Below, piece after piece: positions 1-13,249 of a stretch of 64,000 nucleotides of DNA. Source of the stretch: Acinetobacter colistiniresistens (GTDB lineage Bacteria > Pseudomonadota > Gammaproteobacteria > Pseudomonadales > Moraxellaceae); NCBI RefSeq assembly GCF_024582815.1, contig NZ_CP102099.1:1-64000 (forward strand). The letters are read 5' to 3'. Position numbers and translations under genes: made by a program. Below the pieces are notes generated by a model. It did not search any database and was not told where the DNA came from. It saw only the letters and a list, made by a program, of their open reading frames with translations. Position 1 is the stretch's first letter. Every line of letters starts with the position of its first letter.

Positions 1-4
1 AAAA

Positions 5-119
5 GCTGGCGATGACTTACTCTCACATGGCAAGTGCCACACTACCATCAGCGCTAAGAGGTTTCACTTCTGAGTTCGGGAAGGGATCAGGTGGTTCACT
101 CTTGCTATTGTCGCCAGCA
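5..119 (-). rRNA. rrf: 5S ribosomal RNA
   Basis: Last gene of the rRNA operon, transcribed leftwards. The reverse complement begins GCTGGCGACAATAGC and ends GTCATCGCCAGC, so the terminal helix of 5S rRNA closes. It holds the conserved CCCGAACTCAGAAG segment. About 170 bases separate it from the 23S 3' end. The window starts only four bases beyond it, so the operon terminator lies outside. Ends are accurate to a few bases. Confidence 0.95.
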
Positions 120-291
120 AACTGTTGTGGTGCTTTCGGGTCTTAATCACGATGTATTCATCGTATGCCTTACTTACGGTCCAAAGAGTTATTAACGGAT
201 TAGTTTAATCGAGTCGGTATTGTAACTAGTTTTCACACTAAATCAAGTTATGTATTGAATTTATCTTGAATACAACAACTGTTTGGGTGTT

Positions 292-3186
<2,895 letters not shown>

Positions 3187-3589
3187 ACCCCAAACAGTCG
3201 TTACACCTACAAGTGGGTGTAGCAACAGAATCAATGTAAACATTAATTCATACAGCTTGTTGTTTCGTGAACTTAATCACCGTACAGCTTCAATCTAAAT
3301 TCATATACCAAAACGCTTGATTCAGTGTTTTTGCTAGTTCTCAGATTAACTCTTCATCTAACTGAAATACTTACGTATTACCGTTAGTGTCAAATTAATC
3401 GAGTTTGAACAATTTATTTCAGACTCAATTCTACTAATCTGTTAATGATTAACTACCACCTCGTCGGTGCGTAGTAAACTGTGATAAATCACAGAGATTA
3501 ATAAACCAGTCAACTTGGACTGTATTCACTAAACTCTATAATCTTCTTAGCTTTGAATTAATTTCGTTCTTACAAACTCTTTTAATTCA
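3187..3589 (-). other. 23S/tRNA-Ala internal transcribed spacer
   Basis: About 400 bases between the 23S 5' end and tRNA-Ala, transcribed as part of the rrn precursor. It is AT-rich and non-coding. Its edge next to 23S contains the strand that pairs with the 23S 3' flank (TTGTATAGTCAAG-type repeat seen at both ends), consistent with an RNase III processing stalk. I see no additional tRNA or ORF in it. Confidence 0.8.
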
Positions 3590-3665
3590 TGGTGGAGACT
3601 AGGAGAGTCGAACTCCTGACCTCCTGCGTGCAAAGCAGGCGCTCTACCAACTAAGCTAAGTCCCC
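3590..3665 (-). tRNA. tRNA-Ala (TGC anticodon)
   Basis: A 76-nt tRNA in the 16S-23S spacer. The reverse complement begins GGGGACTTAGCTTAGTTGG and ends in an encoded CCA. The anticodon loop reads CTTTGCACG, giving anticodon TGC (Ala). The T-arm GTTCGACTC and a closing acceptor stem (GGGGACT/AGTCTCC, one wobble) are intact. Ile plus Ala tRNAs in the spacer are typical of gammaproteobacterial rrn operons. Confidence 0.97.
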
Positions 3666-3720
3666 AGCTTATCACTTAATGAACGACATATCTTTTAATC
3701 TAAGCTTCAGCAATCAGATT

Positions 3721-3797
<77 letters not shown>

Positions 3798-3857
3798 TCA
3801 GATACATCTTCGAAGAACAACTTGTTGTGGATTCTTACCAGTCACCAATCTTTCGTT

Positions 3858-5397
<1,540 letters not shown>

Positions 5398-5589
5398 AAT
5401 CATTAGTAGCTTATGGCTACAAATCTTGGCTCATCAATTTTCTGACTAAAAATTCGCTCAAATAAACTTCGAGAAATTTCTACTCTTCAATCAATGAAAT
5501 ATTTTCGATTGATCAACTAGTAAAAATCCACACAAGTTGTTCTTCTATTCTCTTAATGATCTTCTCGATGATTCGTCATCATCAAGCTA

Positions 5590-5625
5590 GGTCGGCTATA
5601 TTACTCTCAATTTCTTAAAAGTCAA
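5590..5625 (-). promoter_or_regulatory. rrn promoter, proximal
   Basis: On the minus strand, TTGACT (-35, 5620-5625), a 16-base spacer and TAATAT (-10, 5598-5603), followed by the GC-rich discriminator AGCCGACC. Strong sigma-70 spacing and the GC-rich discriminator fit a growth-rate or ppGpp-regulated rRNA promoter. It lies about 200 bases upstream of 16S. Predicted by inspection only. Confidence 0.75.
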
Positions 5626-5737
5626 CAGGTAATTTAGATATTTAGCAAACTTATCAATCAACTCAAGAATCTAACCTTTTCAGCCAAATCCTTGTTTCTC
5701 AATAAGTTTTTATCTGCATCACCGCCGATGGATGTGC

Positions 5738-5765
5738 ATTCTACAGCATTCCTAACCCAATACAA
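5738..5765 (-). promoter_or_regulatory. rrn promoter, distal
   Basis: On the minus strand, TTGTAT (-35, 5760-5765), a 16-base spacer and TAGAAT (-10, 5738-5743). The upstream sequence up to about 5830 is very A/T-rich, as expected of an UP element. Together with the proximal promoter it makes a tandem P1/P2 arrangement about 140 bases apart, as in E. coli rrn operons. Confidence 0.65.
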
Positions 5766-5957
5766 CCCCTAAATAAACTTTTTATTCAAGTGAACATTTT
5801 TAAACCAAAATCACAATTTTTCTTATATTTTTCGATCGAATTTGTTTTAATAATAAGAGAACAACTAAACTATATATCTCATCTCTATGTTTTGCGTTTA
5901 ATAGCGCAATCATTTAATGGCTGTATCATTTCGCTCTAACAGCGATTAAGGACTTAT

Positions 5958-6845
5958 ATGCATTACTCTAATTTTATCTTGCTTGGGTTGTTAACTGCTG
6001 GGGCTTGTTCATCAGTATTTGCTCAAGACACATCAACTGATTCAGCCACTCAACCGGCCCCAGCTGGCACTCAGGTTAATGCTGAGCAAAAAGTTACAAC
6101 CATACAAGCTATAAAAGACTTAAAGCATCTTACCAAGAATGATTTAAAGGTGAATGCAAATGCCGCACAACCTGATTCAGTGAAAGACCCACTACAACCA
6201 TTGAACCGCCAGATTTATGCTTTTAATGATATGTTAGATCGAAATATCTTAAAGCCTGTTGCGATTCAATATGTCGCTAAAGTACCAGAACCAGTTCGCA
6301 GCCCATATCGTCAGTTCCGTAAAAACCTAGGTGAGCCTTGGAATGCAGTTAACCAGCTCATTCAAGGTCGCCCAACGCGTGCAGCAAAGACACTCGGTCG
6401 TTTTACCTTGAATACCTTAACAACTTTAGGCTTTGCCGACCCTGCCCGTCGTTTGGGTTTAAATACTGAAGAAGAAAGTTTTGGTGTAACACTTGGTTAT
6501 TATGGCGTTCCATCTGGTCCTTATGTGATGTTACCGTTCTTTGGTCCAAGTACCTTCCGTGATGGTTTTGGTTTAGCTGCAGATAGTTTTGGCCGCCCTC
6601 AAAAATATTTATTAAATGATCAACAAGGAATTTATTGGTCAACCAATCTATTACAGGCAGTTGATGCACGTTCACAGATTTTAGATATTGAAGAAAGCCT
6701 AAAAGGCGATAAATATTCGATGATCCGAGATTTTTACTTACAACGTAAATCATTCCAGATTGCAGAGAAACGTGGTGATTCAAATGACGTCTCTTTTGTT
6801 GGTGATGTAGATGATGCTGACGACGGCGCTTCTAAAGCAAAATGA
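5958..6845 (+). CDS. mlaA: MlaA/VacJ outer-membrane lipid-asymmetry protein
   Basis: The outer-membrane component of the Mla system, which removes misplaced phospholipids from the outer leaflet and hands them to periplasmic MlaC. The 295-aa protein has a hydrophobic signal (residues 4-22), a low-complexity linker and the VacJ domain from about residue 77 (DPLQPLNR) to 265, with the conserved FGVTLGYYGVPSGPYVMLP segment. The tail is acidic. The lipobox is weak (TAGAC, Cys17 as candidate), and VFA-Q at 20-23 could instead be a type I site. The rest of the mla genes are not in this window. Start chosen at the ATG preceding the signal. Monocistronic-looking gene between rrn and gigA. Confidence 0.93.
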   Translation: MHYSNFILLGLLTAGACSSVFAQDTSTDSATQPAPAGTQVNAEQKVTTIQAIKDLKHLTKNDLKVNANAAQPDSVKDPLQPLNRQIYAFNDMLDRNILKPVAIQYVAKVPEPVRSPYRQFRKNLGEPWNAVNQLIQGRPTRAAKTLGRFTLNTLTTLGFADPARRLGLNTEEESFGVTLGYYGVPSGPYVMLPFFGPSTFRDGFGLAADSFGRPQKYLLNDQQGIYWSTNLLQAVDARSQILDIEESLKGDKYSMIRDFYLQRKSFQIAEKRGDSNDVSFVGDVDDADDGASKAK

Positions 6846-6978
6846 TTTATTTAAAATAATGTTTTACAAACTTATGTATTGTCAGAAAATTTAAACTCTG
6901 GCAATACTATGTTCTAGATTTTATTCATTTCTACGAATGAATTAAAAAACGATCATACAAAGGATTGACTACTCATCT

Positions 6979-7947
6979 ATGTATTTCATTCAACCTTCCC
7001 GCTCTATACCTTGTTTAAATCAAGCTTTAACTGAGTTGCCGAGTCTACAGGTTATTCAAATCGATGATTTGGATTTGTATGATCAAACCATCATTGCAAT
7101 AGCAGATGTACAAGATTTTTTAAAATATCAATGGAAATTTCCTACCGTTGTCCTTGCATTTGAACATGAAGGCGCTGCTTTGGCCCAAGCATGGGAATTA
7201 GGTGCGTTGGCAGGTTGGATTTGGGATAGTTTACCTAAAAACCCAGTTCATTCTTTATTTAAAATAGATGCGCAATACAAACGCAATCAAGACAGTCGAG
7301 ATTTACCCTCTGCGGCAGAATTACAAAAGCGCCTGTTACCCAATCCAATTGAATTACCCAATTATCAATTTGAATCCTTTTTTCAGCCTTCTGCTTATTT
7401 ATCTGGTGATTGGTATGATTATTGGCGCCTAAATGATGAAGAGGTTTTATTCTATCTTGCCGATGTTTCCGGGCATGGTGTTACCAGTAGTTTATTAACC
7501 TCCTGGATGGCCGCTTTTCATGGCCGTTCAAAGACCCCAGGTCAGTTGATTCAAAAACTCAATGCCATGTTAGTACAGGAAAATATTGAAAAACATATTA
7601 CCATGGTTGCAGGTATATTAAACCTTGCAACACATGAGGTGCGCTGGTCCAGTGCTGGACATTATCCACCTCCAATTATTTTTGAACCGAATAAACCACC
7701 ACAAATTTTAACCACCAGTAGCTTTCCTTTGGGTCTAACCGAAGAACTTGAAGTTGAAGAACATCATTGTAAATTAAGCCGTCATGCAAGGTTCATTTTA
7801 TGCTCAGATGGCGCTTTAGAGCCCTTTGATGGTGGTCTTAATGATCAGTTCAACCAATTGGTCGAACATCTACAAAAAGACTCCTTCAAAGCGCCTGATC
7901 ACGTTGCAGATGACATCGCAATTTTGAGCCTCCGCCGAATGAATTAA
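6979..7947 (+). CDS. gigA: GigA-like PP2C/SpoIIE-type phosphatase (RsbU family)
   Basis: A 322-aa serine phosphatase expected to dephosphorylate the anti-anti-sigma-like protein encoded next door. Residues 1-105 look like a degenerate receiver-type domain without a clear phospho-Asp motif set. A linker follows (LPSAAELQKRLLP at 109-121), then a SpoIIE/PP2C domain with GDWYDY (143), DVSGHG (162), SAGHYPP (225), SDGALE (276) and DDIAIL (311), the metal-binding aspartates. In A. baumannii the GigA-GigB pair is described as a stress and virulence regulator that feeds on the nitrogen-PTS branch. The 42-base gap to the longest gigB frame suggests an operon. Symbol assigned from family and gene pairing. 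Confidence 0.85.
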   Translation: MYFIQPSRSIPCLNQALTELPSLQVIQIDDLDLYDQTIIAIADVQDFLKYQWKFPTVVLAFEHEGAALAQAWELGALAGWIWDSLPKNPVHSLFKIDAQYKRNQDSRDLPSAAELQKRLLPNPIELPNYQFESFFQPSAYLSGDWYDYWRLNDEEVLFYLADVSGHGVTSSLLTSWMAAFHGRSKTPGQLIQKLNAMLVQENIEKHITMVAGILNLATHEVRWSSAGHYPPPIIFEPNKPPQILTTSSFPLGLTEELEVEEHHCKLSRHARFILCSDGALEPFDGGLNDQFNQLVEHLQKDSFKAPDHVADDIAILSLRRMN

Positions 7948-8049
7948 CATTAAAATCAATTATTTAATTTAATAACCTCGCGCAACCACTTGTGTCTGCA
8001 ATATCACTATGGGATAATTTTATATCCTTTCTCTGAAAATGGCATTTAT

Positions 8050-8571
8050 ATGTCAACAGGTCATGTTGAATATGCAAGTTTGAACGGAACGCATATTTTC
8101 AAGCTTATTGGCGAAGTGCGTGCTCACTCTTGTATAAGTCTAGACAAACTACTCAACAGGATTGAACAACAACAGAATGTTGTTGGTGCAATCGTTGATT
8201 TAACTGAAACCACATTTATTGATAGTACTGTGTTAGGCATACTAGCAAAATTGGGTTTAAAGCTTAAGCAAGCTCATCACATACAAGCAGTTATGCTGTC
8301 GACAAATCCAGACATTACCACCTTAGCCAACAGCATGGGGCTAGGGCAGGTGTTTGTGATTTTAAATTACTGCGGCGATCCAAATGTATGCACGCTAGAG
8401 CTTACAGATGAACATGTCACACATAGTGCTATGCTCAATACCGTACTCGATGCGCATAAAACGCTGATGCGTTTGAATGAAAACAATCAGAATATGTTTG
8501 AACCACTGGTGAAGCAATTGCAAAAAGAACAAGATTGTTTAAACCACGACGTACAAAAACAAAACGCTTGA
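8050..8571 (+). CDS. gigB: GigB-like STAS-domain anti-anti-sigma factor
   Basis: A 173-aa STAS-domain protein, expected substrate of the GigA phosphatase in a partner-switch. The STAS fold spans about residues 5-105, and the DST motif at 58-60 gives Ser59 as the likely phosphorylated residue. Residues 106-173 form a C-terminal extension, possibly helical, beyond the usual STAS length. An upstream in-frame ATG at 7990 would add 20 residues of non-STAS character (MCLQYHYG...). I chose ATG 8050 because the STAS domain begins right after it. It follows gigA directly and precedes the nitrilase gene by 28 bases. Confidence 0.83.
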   Translation: MSTGHVEYASLNGTHIFKLIGEVRAHSCISLDKLLNRIEQQQNVVGAIVDLTETTFIDSTVLGILAKLGLKLKQAHHIQAVMLSTNPDITTLANSMGLGQVFVILNYCGDPNVCTLELTDEHVTHSAMLNTVLDAHKTLMRLNENNQNMFEPLVKQLQKEQDCLNHDVQKQNA

Positions 8572-8599
8572 TCATTAAACCTAGTATTGTGGCTTCTAT

Positions 8600-9424
8600 A
8601 TGACCTTACTTTCCGTTGCACAAATGAATTCTCAAAATGACATTGAAGCAAATTTCAATGTCATTGAATCATTGCTTCAGCAGAGTAAGGCTCAAGGAGC
8701 AGAGCTGATTGTTTTTCCAGAAAATTTTGTTTGCTTTGCAGCGGGCAAGCAACGCGAAACTGCTGCGCAATTCGAAGTCATTCAAGCACGTTTAGAACAA
8801 TTGGCACATCGTTATCAAATCTGGATTATTGCAGGCACACTCCCATGCCCTTTTCGTCCAGATGGTTCAATCATTTCTGATGGCCGGGTCCGTACAGTAA
8901 GTCTGTGTATTAGCCCTGAAAGGACTGAGGCACGTTATGACAAAATCCATTTATTTGATGTACAAGTGAGTGATGCAGTTGGGGGGTATCAAGAATCTAA
9001 ATTTTTCGAACCTGGCAATCAGGTGGTAGTTGCCAAAACCCCTTTTGGCAATGTTGGTCTGATGGTTTGTTATGACTTACGTTTCCCTGAACTTGCTTTA
9101 ACTTTACGCCAACAAGGTGCCAATATCTTAACCGCCCCTGCTGCATTTACCTACACCACAGGTCAACTGCATTGGCAATTGCTGCTACAGGCACGCGCCA
9201 TGGATAGTCAGTGTCATGTTTTAGGCGCTGCACAACAAGGCTGGCATGGTGAACAACGCCAAACCTGGGGCCATGCAGCTATTACGGATAGTCGTGGTCA
9301 ACTGCTACAAAGCATTGACAGCGAAGGCCATGGTTTAATTAGCAGCAGTTTTAACCTTGCGGAACAAAATCAGCTTCGTCAAGCAATGCCGCTCATGCAA
9401 CATCGTACAATCATTCATTATTGA
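8600..9424 (+). CDS. Carbon-nitrogen hydrolase (Nit1/Nit2-like amidase)
   Basis: A 274-aa nitrilase-superfamily hydrolase, cytosolic. The catalytic triad is visible: Glu41 (FPENF), Lys115 (YDKIHLFD) and Cys157 (MVCYDLRFPE). The Nit-type context around the triad matches the group that removes deaminated glutathione or omega-amidates 2-oxo acids. The exact substrate cannot be read from sequence. It lies 28 bases after gigB and may be co-transcribed with gigAB. Full length for the family, no defects seen. Confidence 0.88.
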   Translation: MTLLSVAQMNSQNDIEANFNVIESLLQQSKAQGAELIVFPENFVCFAAGKQRETAAQFEVIQARLEQLAHRYQIWIIAGTLPCPFRPDGSIISDGRVRTVSLCISPERTEARYDKIHLFDVQVSDAVGGYQESKFFEPGNQVVVAKTPFGNVGLMVCYDLRFPELALTLRQQGANILTAPAAFTYTTGQLHWQLLLQARAMDSQCHVLGAAQQGWHGEQRQTWGHAAITDSRGQLLQSIDSEGHGLISSSFNLAEQNQLRQAMPLMQHRTIIHY

Positions 9425-9634
9425 TCTTGTTCTTGCTATTCTCTTTCTCTAAACAATAAATTGTATAAAATTAGTACAGACAGCAACAATCTGACTGAGA
9501 TGATCAAATTTTATAAATGTCTGATCTATAGAATCATGATTTAATACAAATTATTGATCATCGTAGAACAGATTCAAGTGATTTGAAGTGCGAATGATGT
9601 AACATCGTCAATTAATTCTTATTAAGCTTTATTC

Positions 9635-9997
9635 ATGTTTAGATTGATTTTAATTTTATTTTTTTTGGGGACAACCGCACAACTTCATGCTTCATCGCTT
9701 GATCTCGATGGGGATGAGTCCATGCAATCTTCTCGCATTTTATCTACGCCGCAAAATTTATCATTGAATGCTTTTGGGCAATGGGTCATTGGTTGGGGGA
9801 CAGGTGCTGAAGGTGCAAGGCAACGATTAAGCAATATTCGACGTGAGGATGTTGTGGTAATTAAGCAAAAAGGTGCCACCTTGGATATGATCAAAGCTTG
9901 GCAACAGCACTTTGAACTTGAGGCACAAAATAATCTGAGCAGTCCAACAGCACTTTATCGGGCTCGACTGATGAAAAAGATCGCTGAACTTTGGTAG
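9635..9997 (+). CDS. Small secreted protein of unknown function
   Basis: 120 aa with a clear signal peptide (residues 1-19, MFRLILILFFLG...LHA then SSLDLDGDE). The mature part has no motif I recognise. It is mixed charged and contains a GQWVIGWGTGAEGA glycine/tryptophan-rich segment at about 48-61, and no cysteine. Likely periplasmic or exported. A poor hairpin with a T-run follows at about 10025-10057. Neighbours give no functional clue. Confidence 0.7.
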   Translation: MFRLILILFFLGTTAQLHASSLDLDGDESMQSSRILSTPQNLSLNAFGQWVIGWGTGAEGARQRLSNIRREDVVVIKQKGATLDMIKAWQQHFELEAQNNLSSPTALYRARLMKKIAELW

Positions 9998-10332
9998 AGA
10001 CAGTTTTAAAAATTACTCTTTTTTTATAAGCATAAGCATGATCACTTGTGCTTTTTTTGTTTTAGCAGCTTGATCTCTCTATTAAAAAAACAATTCATCA
10101 TGTTTCAGCTAGACAAGCCCCGCTCTTTCAACAGATCAAGACTTAACTTTCCTTACTAGAATAGATGACTGACATGCATTTCCGTGAAAGCAGGAATTGC
10201 TACAAAAGCGAAGATCAAAACCTACAAACATTCGCACTTTAAAGGTCAGAACATACAACGTTTACTTACTTGTTTTTAAATTTAGATCCAGTACGATCTA
10301 ATTGCACTCAATAATATTCAGGAATAATAATC
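9998..10332. other. Intergenic region before ohr
   Basis: A 335-base gap. It contains a weak terminator-like hairpin ending in seven T at about 10050, several unremarkable AT-rich stretches and, near ohr, the palindrome described separately (10282-10301). I see no convincing ORF or RNA gene. Confidence 0.6.
10282..10301. promoter_or_regulatory. Palindromic candidate operator upstream of ohr
   Basis: TTAGATC-CAGTAC-GATCTAA: perfect 7-base arms with a 6-base centre, 31 bases before the ohr start codon. The position fits a repressor operator. It does not match the AATT-rich OhrR consensus I know, and no ohrR gene lies nearby. Function is inferred from position and symmetry only. Confidence 0.4.
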
Positions 10333-10767
10333 ATGTCTTTAGAACAAGTGGTTTATCGTGCGAAAGCAAAAGCAACGGGTGGTCGTGATGGACGAGCAAC
10401 TTCTTCTGACGGTGTTTTAGATGTTCAGTTAGGCGTACCAAAAGAAATGGGCGGCGCTGGTGGTGCCGTAACCAACCCTGAGCAACTGTTTGCTGCTGGC
10501 TATTCAGCCTGTTTCTTAGGTGCAATGAAGTTTGTTGCCAATCGCGATAAATTCAAAATTAGCAAAGATGCTTATGTCGAAGGTGAAGTCGGGATTGGCC
10601 CGATCCCAAATGGTTTTGGGATCGAAGTGACTTTAAATGTTTATCTACTTGGTATGGAACAGGCTGAAGCAGAGCAATTGGTTGCGGCTGCACATATTGT
10701 CTGCCCGTATTCAAATGCAACCCGTGGCAATATTGATGTGAATTTTAATATCGTGACTGCTGAATAA
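10333..10767 (+). CDS. ohr: Organic hydroperoxide resistance protein (Ohr)
   Basis: A 144-aa OsmC/Ohr-family thiol peroxidase that reduces organic hydroperoxides. The two reactive cysteines are present: Cys60 in GYSACFLGA (peroxidatic) and Cys124 in [13 protein letters not shown] (resolving). The supporting Arg21 and Glu50 are also in place. Length is typical. It is monocistronic: a palindrome precedes it and a strong terminator shared with gspE follows. Regulation by organic peroxides is expected for the family but no regulator gene is adjacent. Confidence 0.95.
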   Translation: MSLEQVVYRAKAKATGGRDGRATSSDGVLDVQLGVPKEMGGAGGAVTNPEQLFAAGYSACFLGAMKFVANRDKFKISKDAYVEGEVGIGPIPNGFGIEVTLNVYLLGMEQAEAEQLVAAAHIVCPYSNATRGNIDVNFNIVTAE

Positions 10768-10786
10768 GCATTTCACATACAACAAA

Positions 10787-10820
10787 GAAAAACAGCATGA
10801 ATAGATCATGCTGTTTTTCT
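10787..10820. terminator. Bidirectional terminator between ohr and gspE
   Basis: AAACAGCATGA and TCATGCTGTTT form a perfect 11-bp stem flanked by A-rich and T-rich runs, so it can end ohr (plus) and gspE (minus). Confidence 0.85.
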
Positions 10821-10834
10821 ATTTAGCGCTTTGA

Positions 10835-12325
10835 TTATTCTTCCGCAGCCTCATTGGTGACACGAAGTACCTCTTCTAAAGTCGTCTTCCCCGCCAAAAC
10901 TTTTAATAAACCATCATCACGAATGGAAGCAGCATAACGACGTGCATGATTTTCCAGTTCAAATTCAGCTGCATTACCATGAATGAGACGACGCATCGAC
11001 TCATCTACAGGCACAATTTCATAAATTGCGGTTCGACCACTAAAGCCAACGTGTGAACATTTTTCGCAACCATGTGGTTCTGGTAGCTGCATATATGCAT
11101 CCACTTTAAGGTGCTGGAACACTTGTCGCTCAAAATCATCAGCCTTACGCCAAGTCACGCAATGCGGACATAAAGTCCGTACCAAACGTTGCGCGATTAC
11201 CCCAATCAATGAACTCGCCAACAAGAAGGGTTCAATTCCCATATCCTTCAGACGCGTCACTGCACCAATCGCGGTGTTGGTATGCAGTGTTGACAAGACC
11301 AAGTGACCCGTTAAAGAAGCTTGCACCGCAATTTCAGCAGTTTCCAGATCACGAATCTCACCGACCATCACCACATCAGGATCTTGACGTAACATCGCCT
11401 TGAGCGCACGCGCAAAGGTCATATCGACTTTGGTATTGACCTGAGTTTGGCCAATCCCTTCCAATTGATATTCGATCGGATCTTCAGCGGTCAAAATATT
11501 ACGGGTATTGTCATTCAAATCAGATAGTGCCGCATATAGTGTGGTGGTTTTACCCGAACCCGTTGGGCCTGTGACCAAGATAATGCCATGCGGACGATGC
11601 ACCAATTGCGTTAAACGTTCATAGTCATTCTGCATCAAGCCCAAATGCGTCATGTTCAGACGCCCTGCTTGCTTATCGAGCAAACGCATCACCACCCGCT
11701 CACCATGTGAAGACGGTAACGTCGAAACACGCACATCCACTTCACGCCCTGCAAGACGCAATGAGATACGACCATCTTGCGGAATCCGCTTCTCGGCAAT
11801 ATCCAGTTTGGCCATGACTTTGATACGTGATACTAGCAACGGCGCTAATTCACGGCGTGGCTGTACAATTTCACGCAATTGCCCATCAACACGTAAACGT
11901 ACCGAGAGTTTTTTCTCAAAAGCCTCAATATGGATATCCGAGGCACTAACCCGAATCGCTTCTGACAGTAATGCATTGATTAGACGCACGATCGGCGCAT
12001 CATCTTCCTGATCCATCAAGTCTTCGGCTTCAGGCACTTGATCGGCCAGACTCAAAAGATCGGGATGATCTTCCAAGCCTGCAGCAACCTGCTGCGACTC
12101 CCCTGTATCCCCTGCATAGCTAGAACTGAGTAAGGCGTGAAACTCTTGATCAGTACAAAGTTGATCATGAGCTGATTTCCCCAAAATTCGGCGAGCTTCC
12201 TGCAAAGCAATACGCGCGGTGTCCTTGCGTCGTACAATAAAAACTTGATCGCCTTCATAACGTAACAAAACGCCATGTCGTTTAGCGAAACTATAAGGAA
12301 TTTGTATTTGTTTAAGTATTTGCAT
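10835..12325 (-). CDS. gspE: Type II secretion ATPase GspE
   Basis: Cytoplasmic hexameric ATPase that powers pseudopilus assembly in type II secretion. From the ATG at 12325 it is 496 aa. Features: N-terminal domain, Asp box region, Walker A GPTGSGKT (253-260), Walker B around VVMVGEIRD (318-326), the His box HLVLSTLHTN (341-350), and the zinc-binding four cysteines 386/389 and 420/423 that set GspE/PilB apart from retraction ATPases. The frame stays open for 63 more codons upstream, but that stretch overlaps the divergent gene and has no family similarity. The gene stands alone, away from other gsp genes, as is usual in Acinetobacter. A PilB paralogue is less likely given the context. Confidence 0.88.
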   Translation of the reverse strand: MQILKQIQIPYSFAKRHGVLLRYEGDQVFIVRRKDTARIALQEARRILGKSAHDQLCTDQEFHALLSSSYAGDTGESQQVAAGLEDHPDLLSLADQVPEAEDLMDQEDDAPIVRLINALLSEAIRVSASDIHIEAFEKKLSVRLRVDGQLREIVQPRRELAPLLVSRIKVMAKLDIAEKRIPQDGRISLRLAGREVDVRVSTLPSSHGERVVMRLLDKQAGRLNMTHLGLMQNDYERLTQLVHRPHGIILVTGPTGSGKTTTLYAALSDLNDNTRNILTAEDPIEYQLEGIGQTQVNTKVDMTFARALKAMLRQDPDVVMVGEIRDLETAEIAVQASLTGHLVLSTLHTNTAIGAVTRLKDMGIEPFLLASSLIGVIAQRLVRTLCPHCVTWRKADDFERQVFQHLKVDAYMQLPEPHGCEKCSHVGFSGRTAIYEIVPVDESMRRLIHGNAAEFELENHARRYAASIRDDGLLKVLAGKTTLEEVLRVTNEAAEE

Positions 12326-12418
12326 CACACAAATAATGATAAAAGAAAGCAGTGAGTGTACTCTAAGCAGATTACAGCGTGAAGTCTGTTTAGCATACTC
12401 ACACAGGAATTTTGCATC

Positions 12419-13240
12419 TTGTCTCAAAATAATCAATATGAAGCGCCGCATTCCAATAGTTTGAAATGGTGGGGCGAACAACAATTTGAAATCCAGCAAA
12501 CCAAAGCTTGGCAATTCGGGTCATTACTGTTTCGTCTGACACGCGGTATTAAAGAGTGGCGTTTGGAATATCATCGTCCACAGTCTCAGCACGACTATGA
12601 ACAGCAATGGAAAATTCTGAACGATACTGAGTTTGCCATGCCGCCCCCAGCAAAAATTGAACGCTATATGTTTCATAAAACCAATAGCAGCTTCCACCTG
12701 ATGCCCCGTTTGGCCGATCGCTCAGTGGTGATTCGACCTGTTGATCCAATTTATATTCCTGCGGGTCAACGCGGAACCTTATATATCAGCACCCCTTTAT
12801 GGATTGCAGGTTTGGTGGATGGGCTCTCTGAGCCTTTATTTGATATTCCAGTGATTCAACCCAAAGACACCTGGTTTGGTAAAGATCCGCAGAATGGCGA
12901 GATTTGCTATGCGACTTCAGTCGACGGGCGTATTGATTTGAATCTACTCAAACCCCGTGCGTTCCGCGCAGTGACTCCGATTGAGTTCCACAATACCAGT
13001 CATCATCAACTGCGCTTTGACCGTATGAATGTACCCGTCCCTGCGCTGCCTTTATTTTATAGTGAAAGTACGGGGCGGTTATGGACCTCACAAATCAAAG
13101 TCTATTATGAGGGTACCGACCACCCTGCACGTATCAGAATCGAAAACAAAACCCCAAGTCCTGCGGGTGAAGTGGTTTATGTGCACCCACCTCGTGCCCC
13201 AGGCAGTACCTTATTCAATATGTTTGATTCATTCTTTTAA
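12419..13240 (+). CDS. DUF432-like protein paired with MscS
   Basis: A 273-aa soluble protein without signal or membrane segment. It reads as a DUF432-type protein, a family I associate with a position beside mechanosensitive channel genes; this assignment is from memory and moderate. The start codon is TTG at 12419 with AGGA ten bases upstream; no ATG is suitably placed. Mostly beta-rich sequence, with ERYMFHKTNSS and a C-terminal VVYVHPPRAPGS segment. It ends nine bases before mscS, so the two are almost certainly co-transcribed, suggesting a channel-associated role. Divergent from gspE. Confidence 0.7.
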   Translation: MSQNNQYEAPHSNSLKWWGEQQFEIQQTKAWQFGSLLFRLTRGIKEWRLEYHRPQSQHDYEQQWKILNDTEFAMPPPAKIERYMFHKTNSSFHLMPRLADRSVVIRPVDPIYIPAGQRGTLYISTPLWIAGLVDGLSEPLFDIPVIQPKDTWFGKDPQNGEICYATSVDGRIDLNLLKPRAFRAVTPIEFHNTSHHQLRFDRMNVPVPALPLFYSESTGRLWTSQIKVYYEGTDHPARIRIENKTPSPAGEVVYVHPPRAPGSTLFNMFDSFF

Positions 13241-13249
13241 GGGGTTGCC

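Larger units (their letters stand above)
5398..5957. other. rrn leader and promoter region / mlaA upstream region
   Basis: A 560-base gene-free stretch. The part nearest 16S (5398-5590) is the transcribed leader; it contains a GTGTGG-type segment near 5530 that resembles the conserved leader element of other gammaproteobacterial rrn operons. Two minus-strand promoters follow (separate entries), each preceded by A/T-rich sequence that could serve as an UP element. The rightmost 130 bases must hold the plus-strand mlaA promoter, which I could not define. Confidence 0.7.

Noticed and set aside
9685..9894. Frame opposite the small secreted protein
   Set aside because: It overlaps a gene with a clear signal peptide and has no supporting start or motif.
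12326..12514. 63-codon N-terminal extension of GspE
   Set aside because: Unlike GspE, and it overlaps the divergent DUF432-like gene; the ATG at 12325 gives the normal length.
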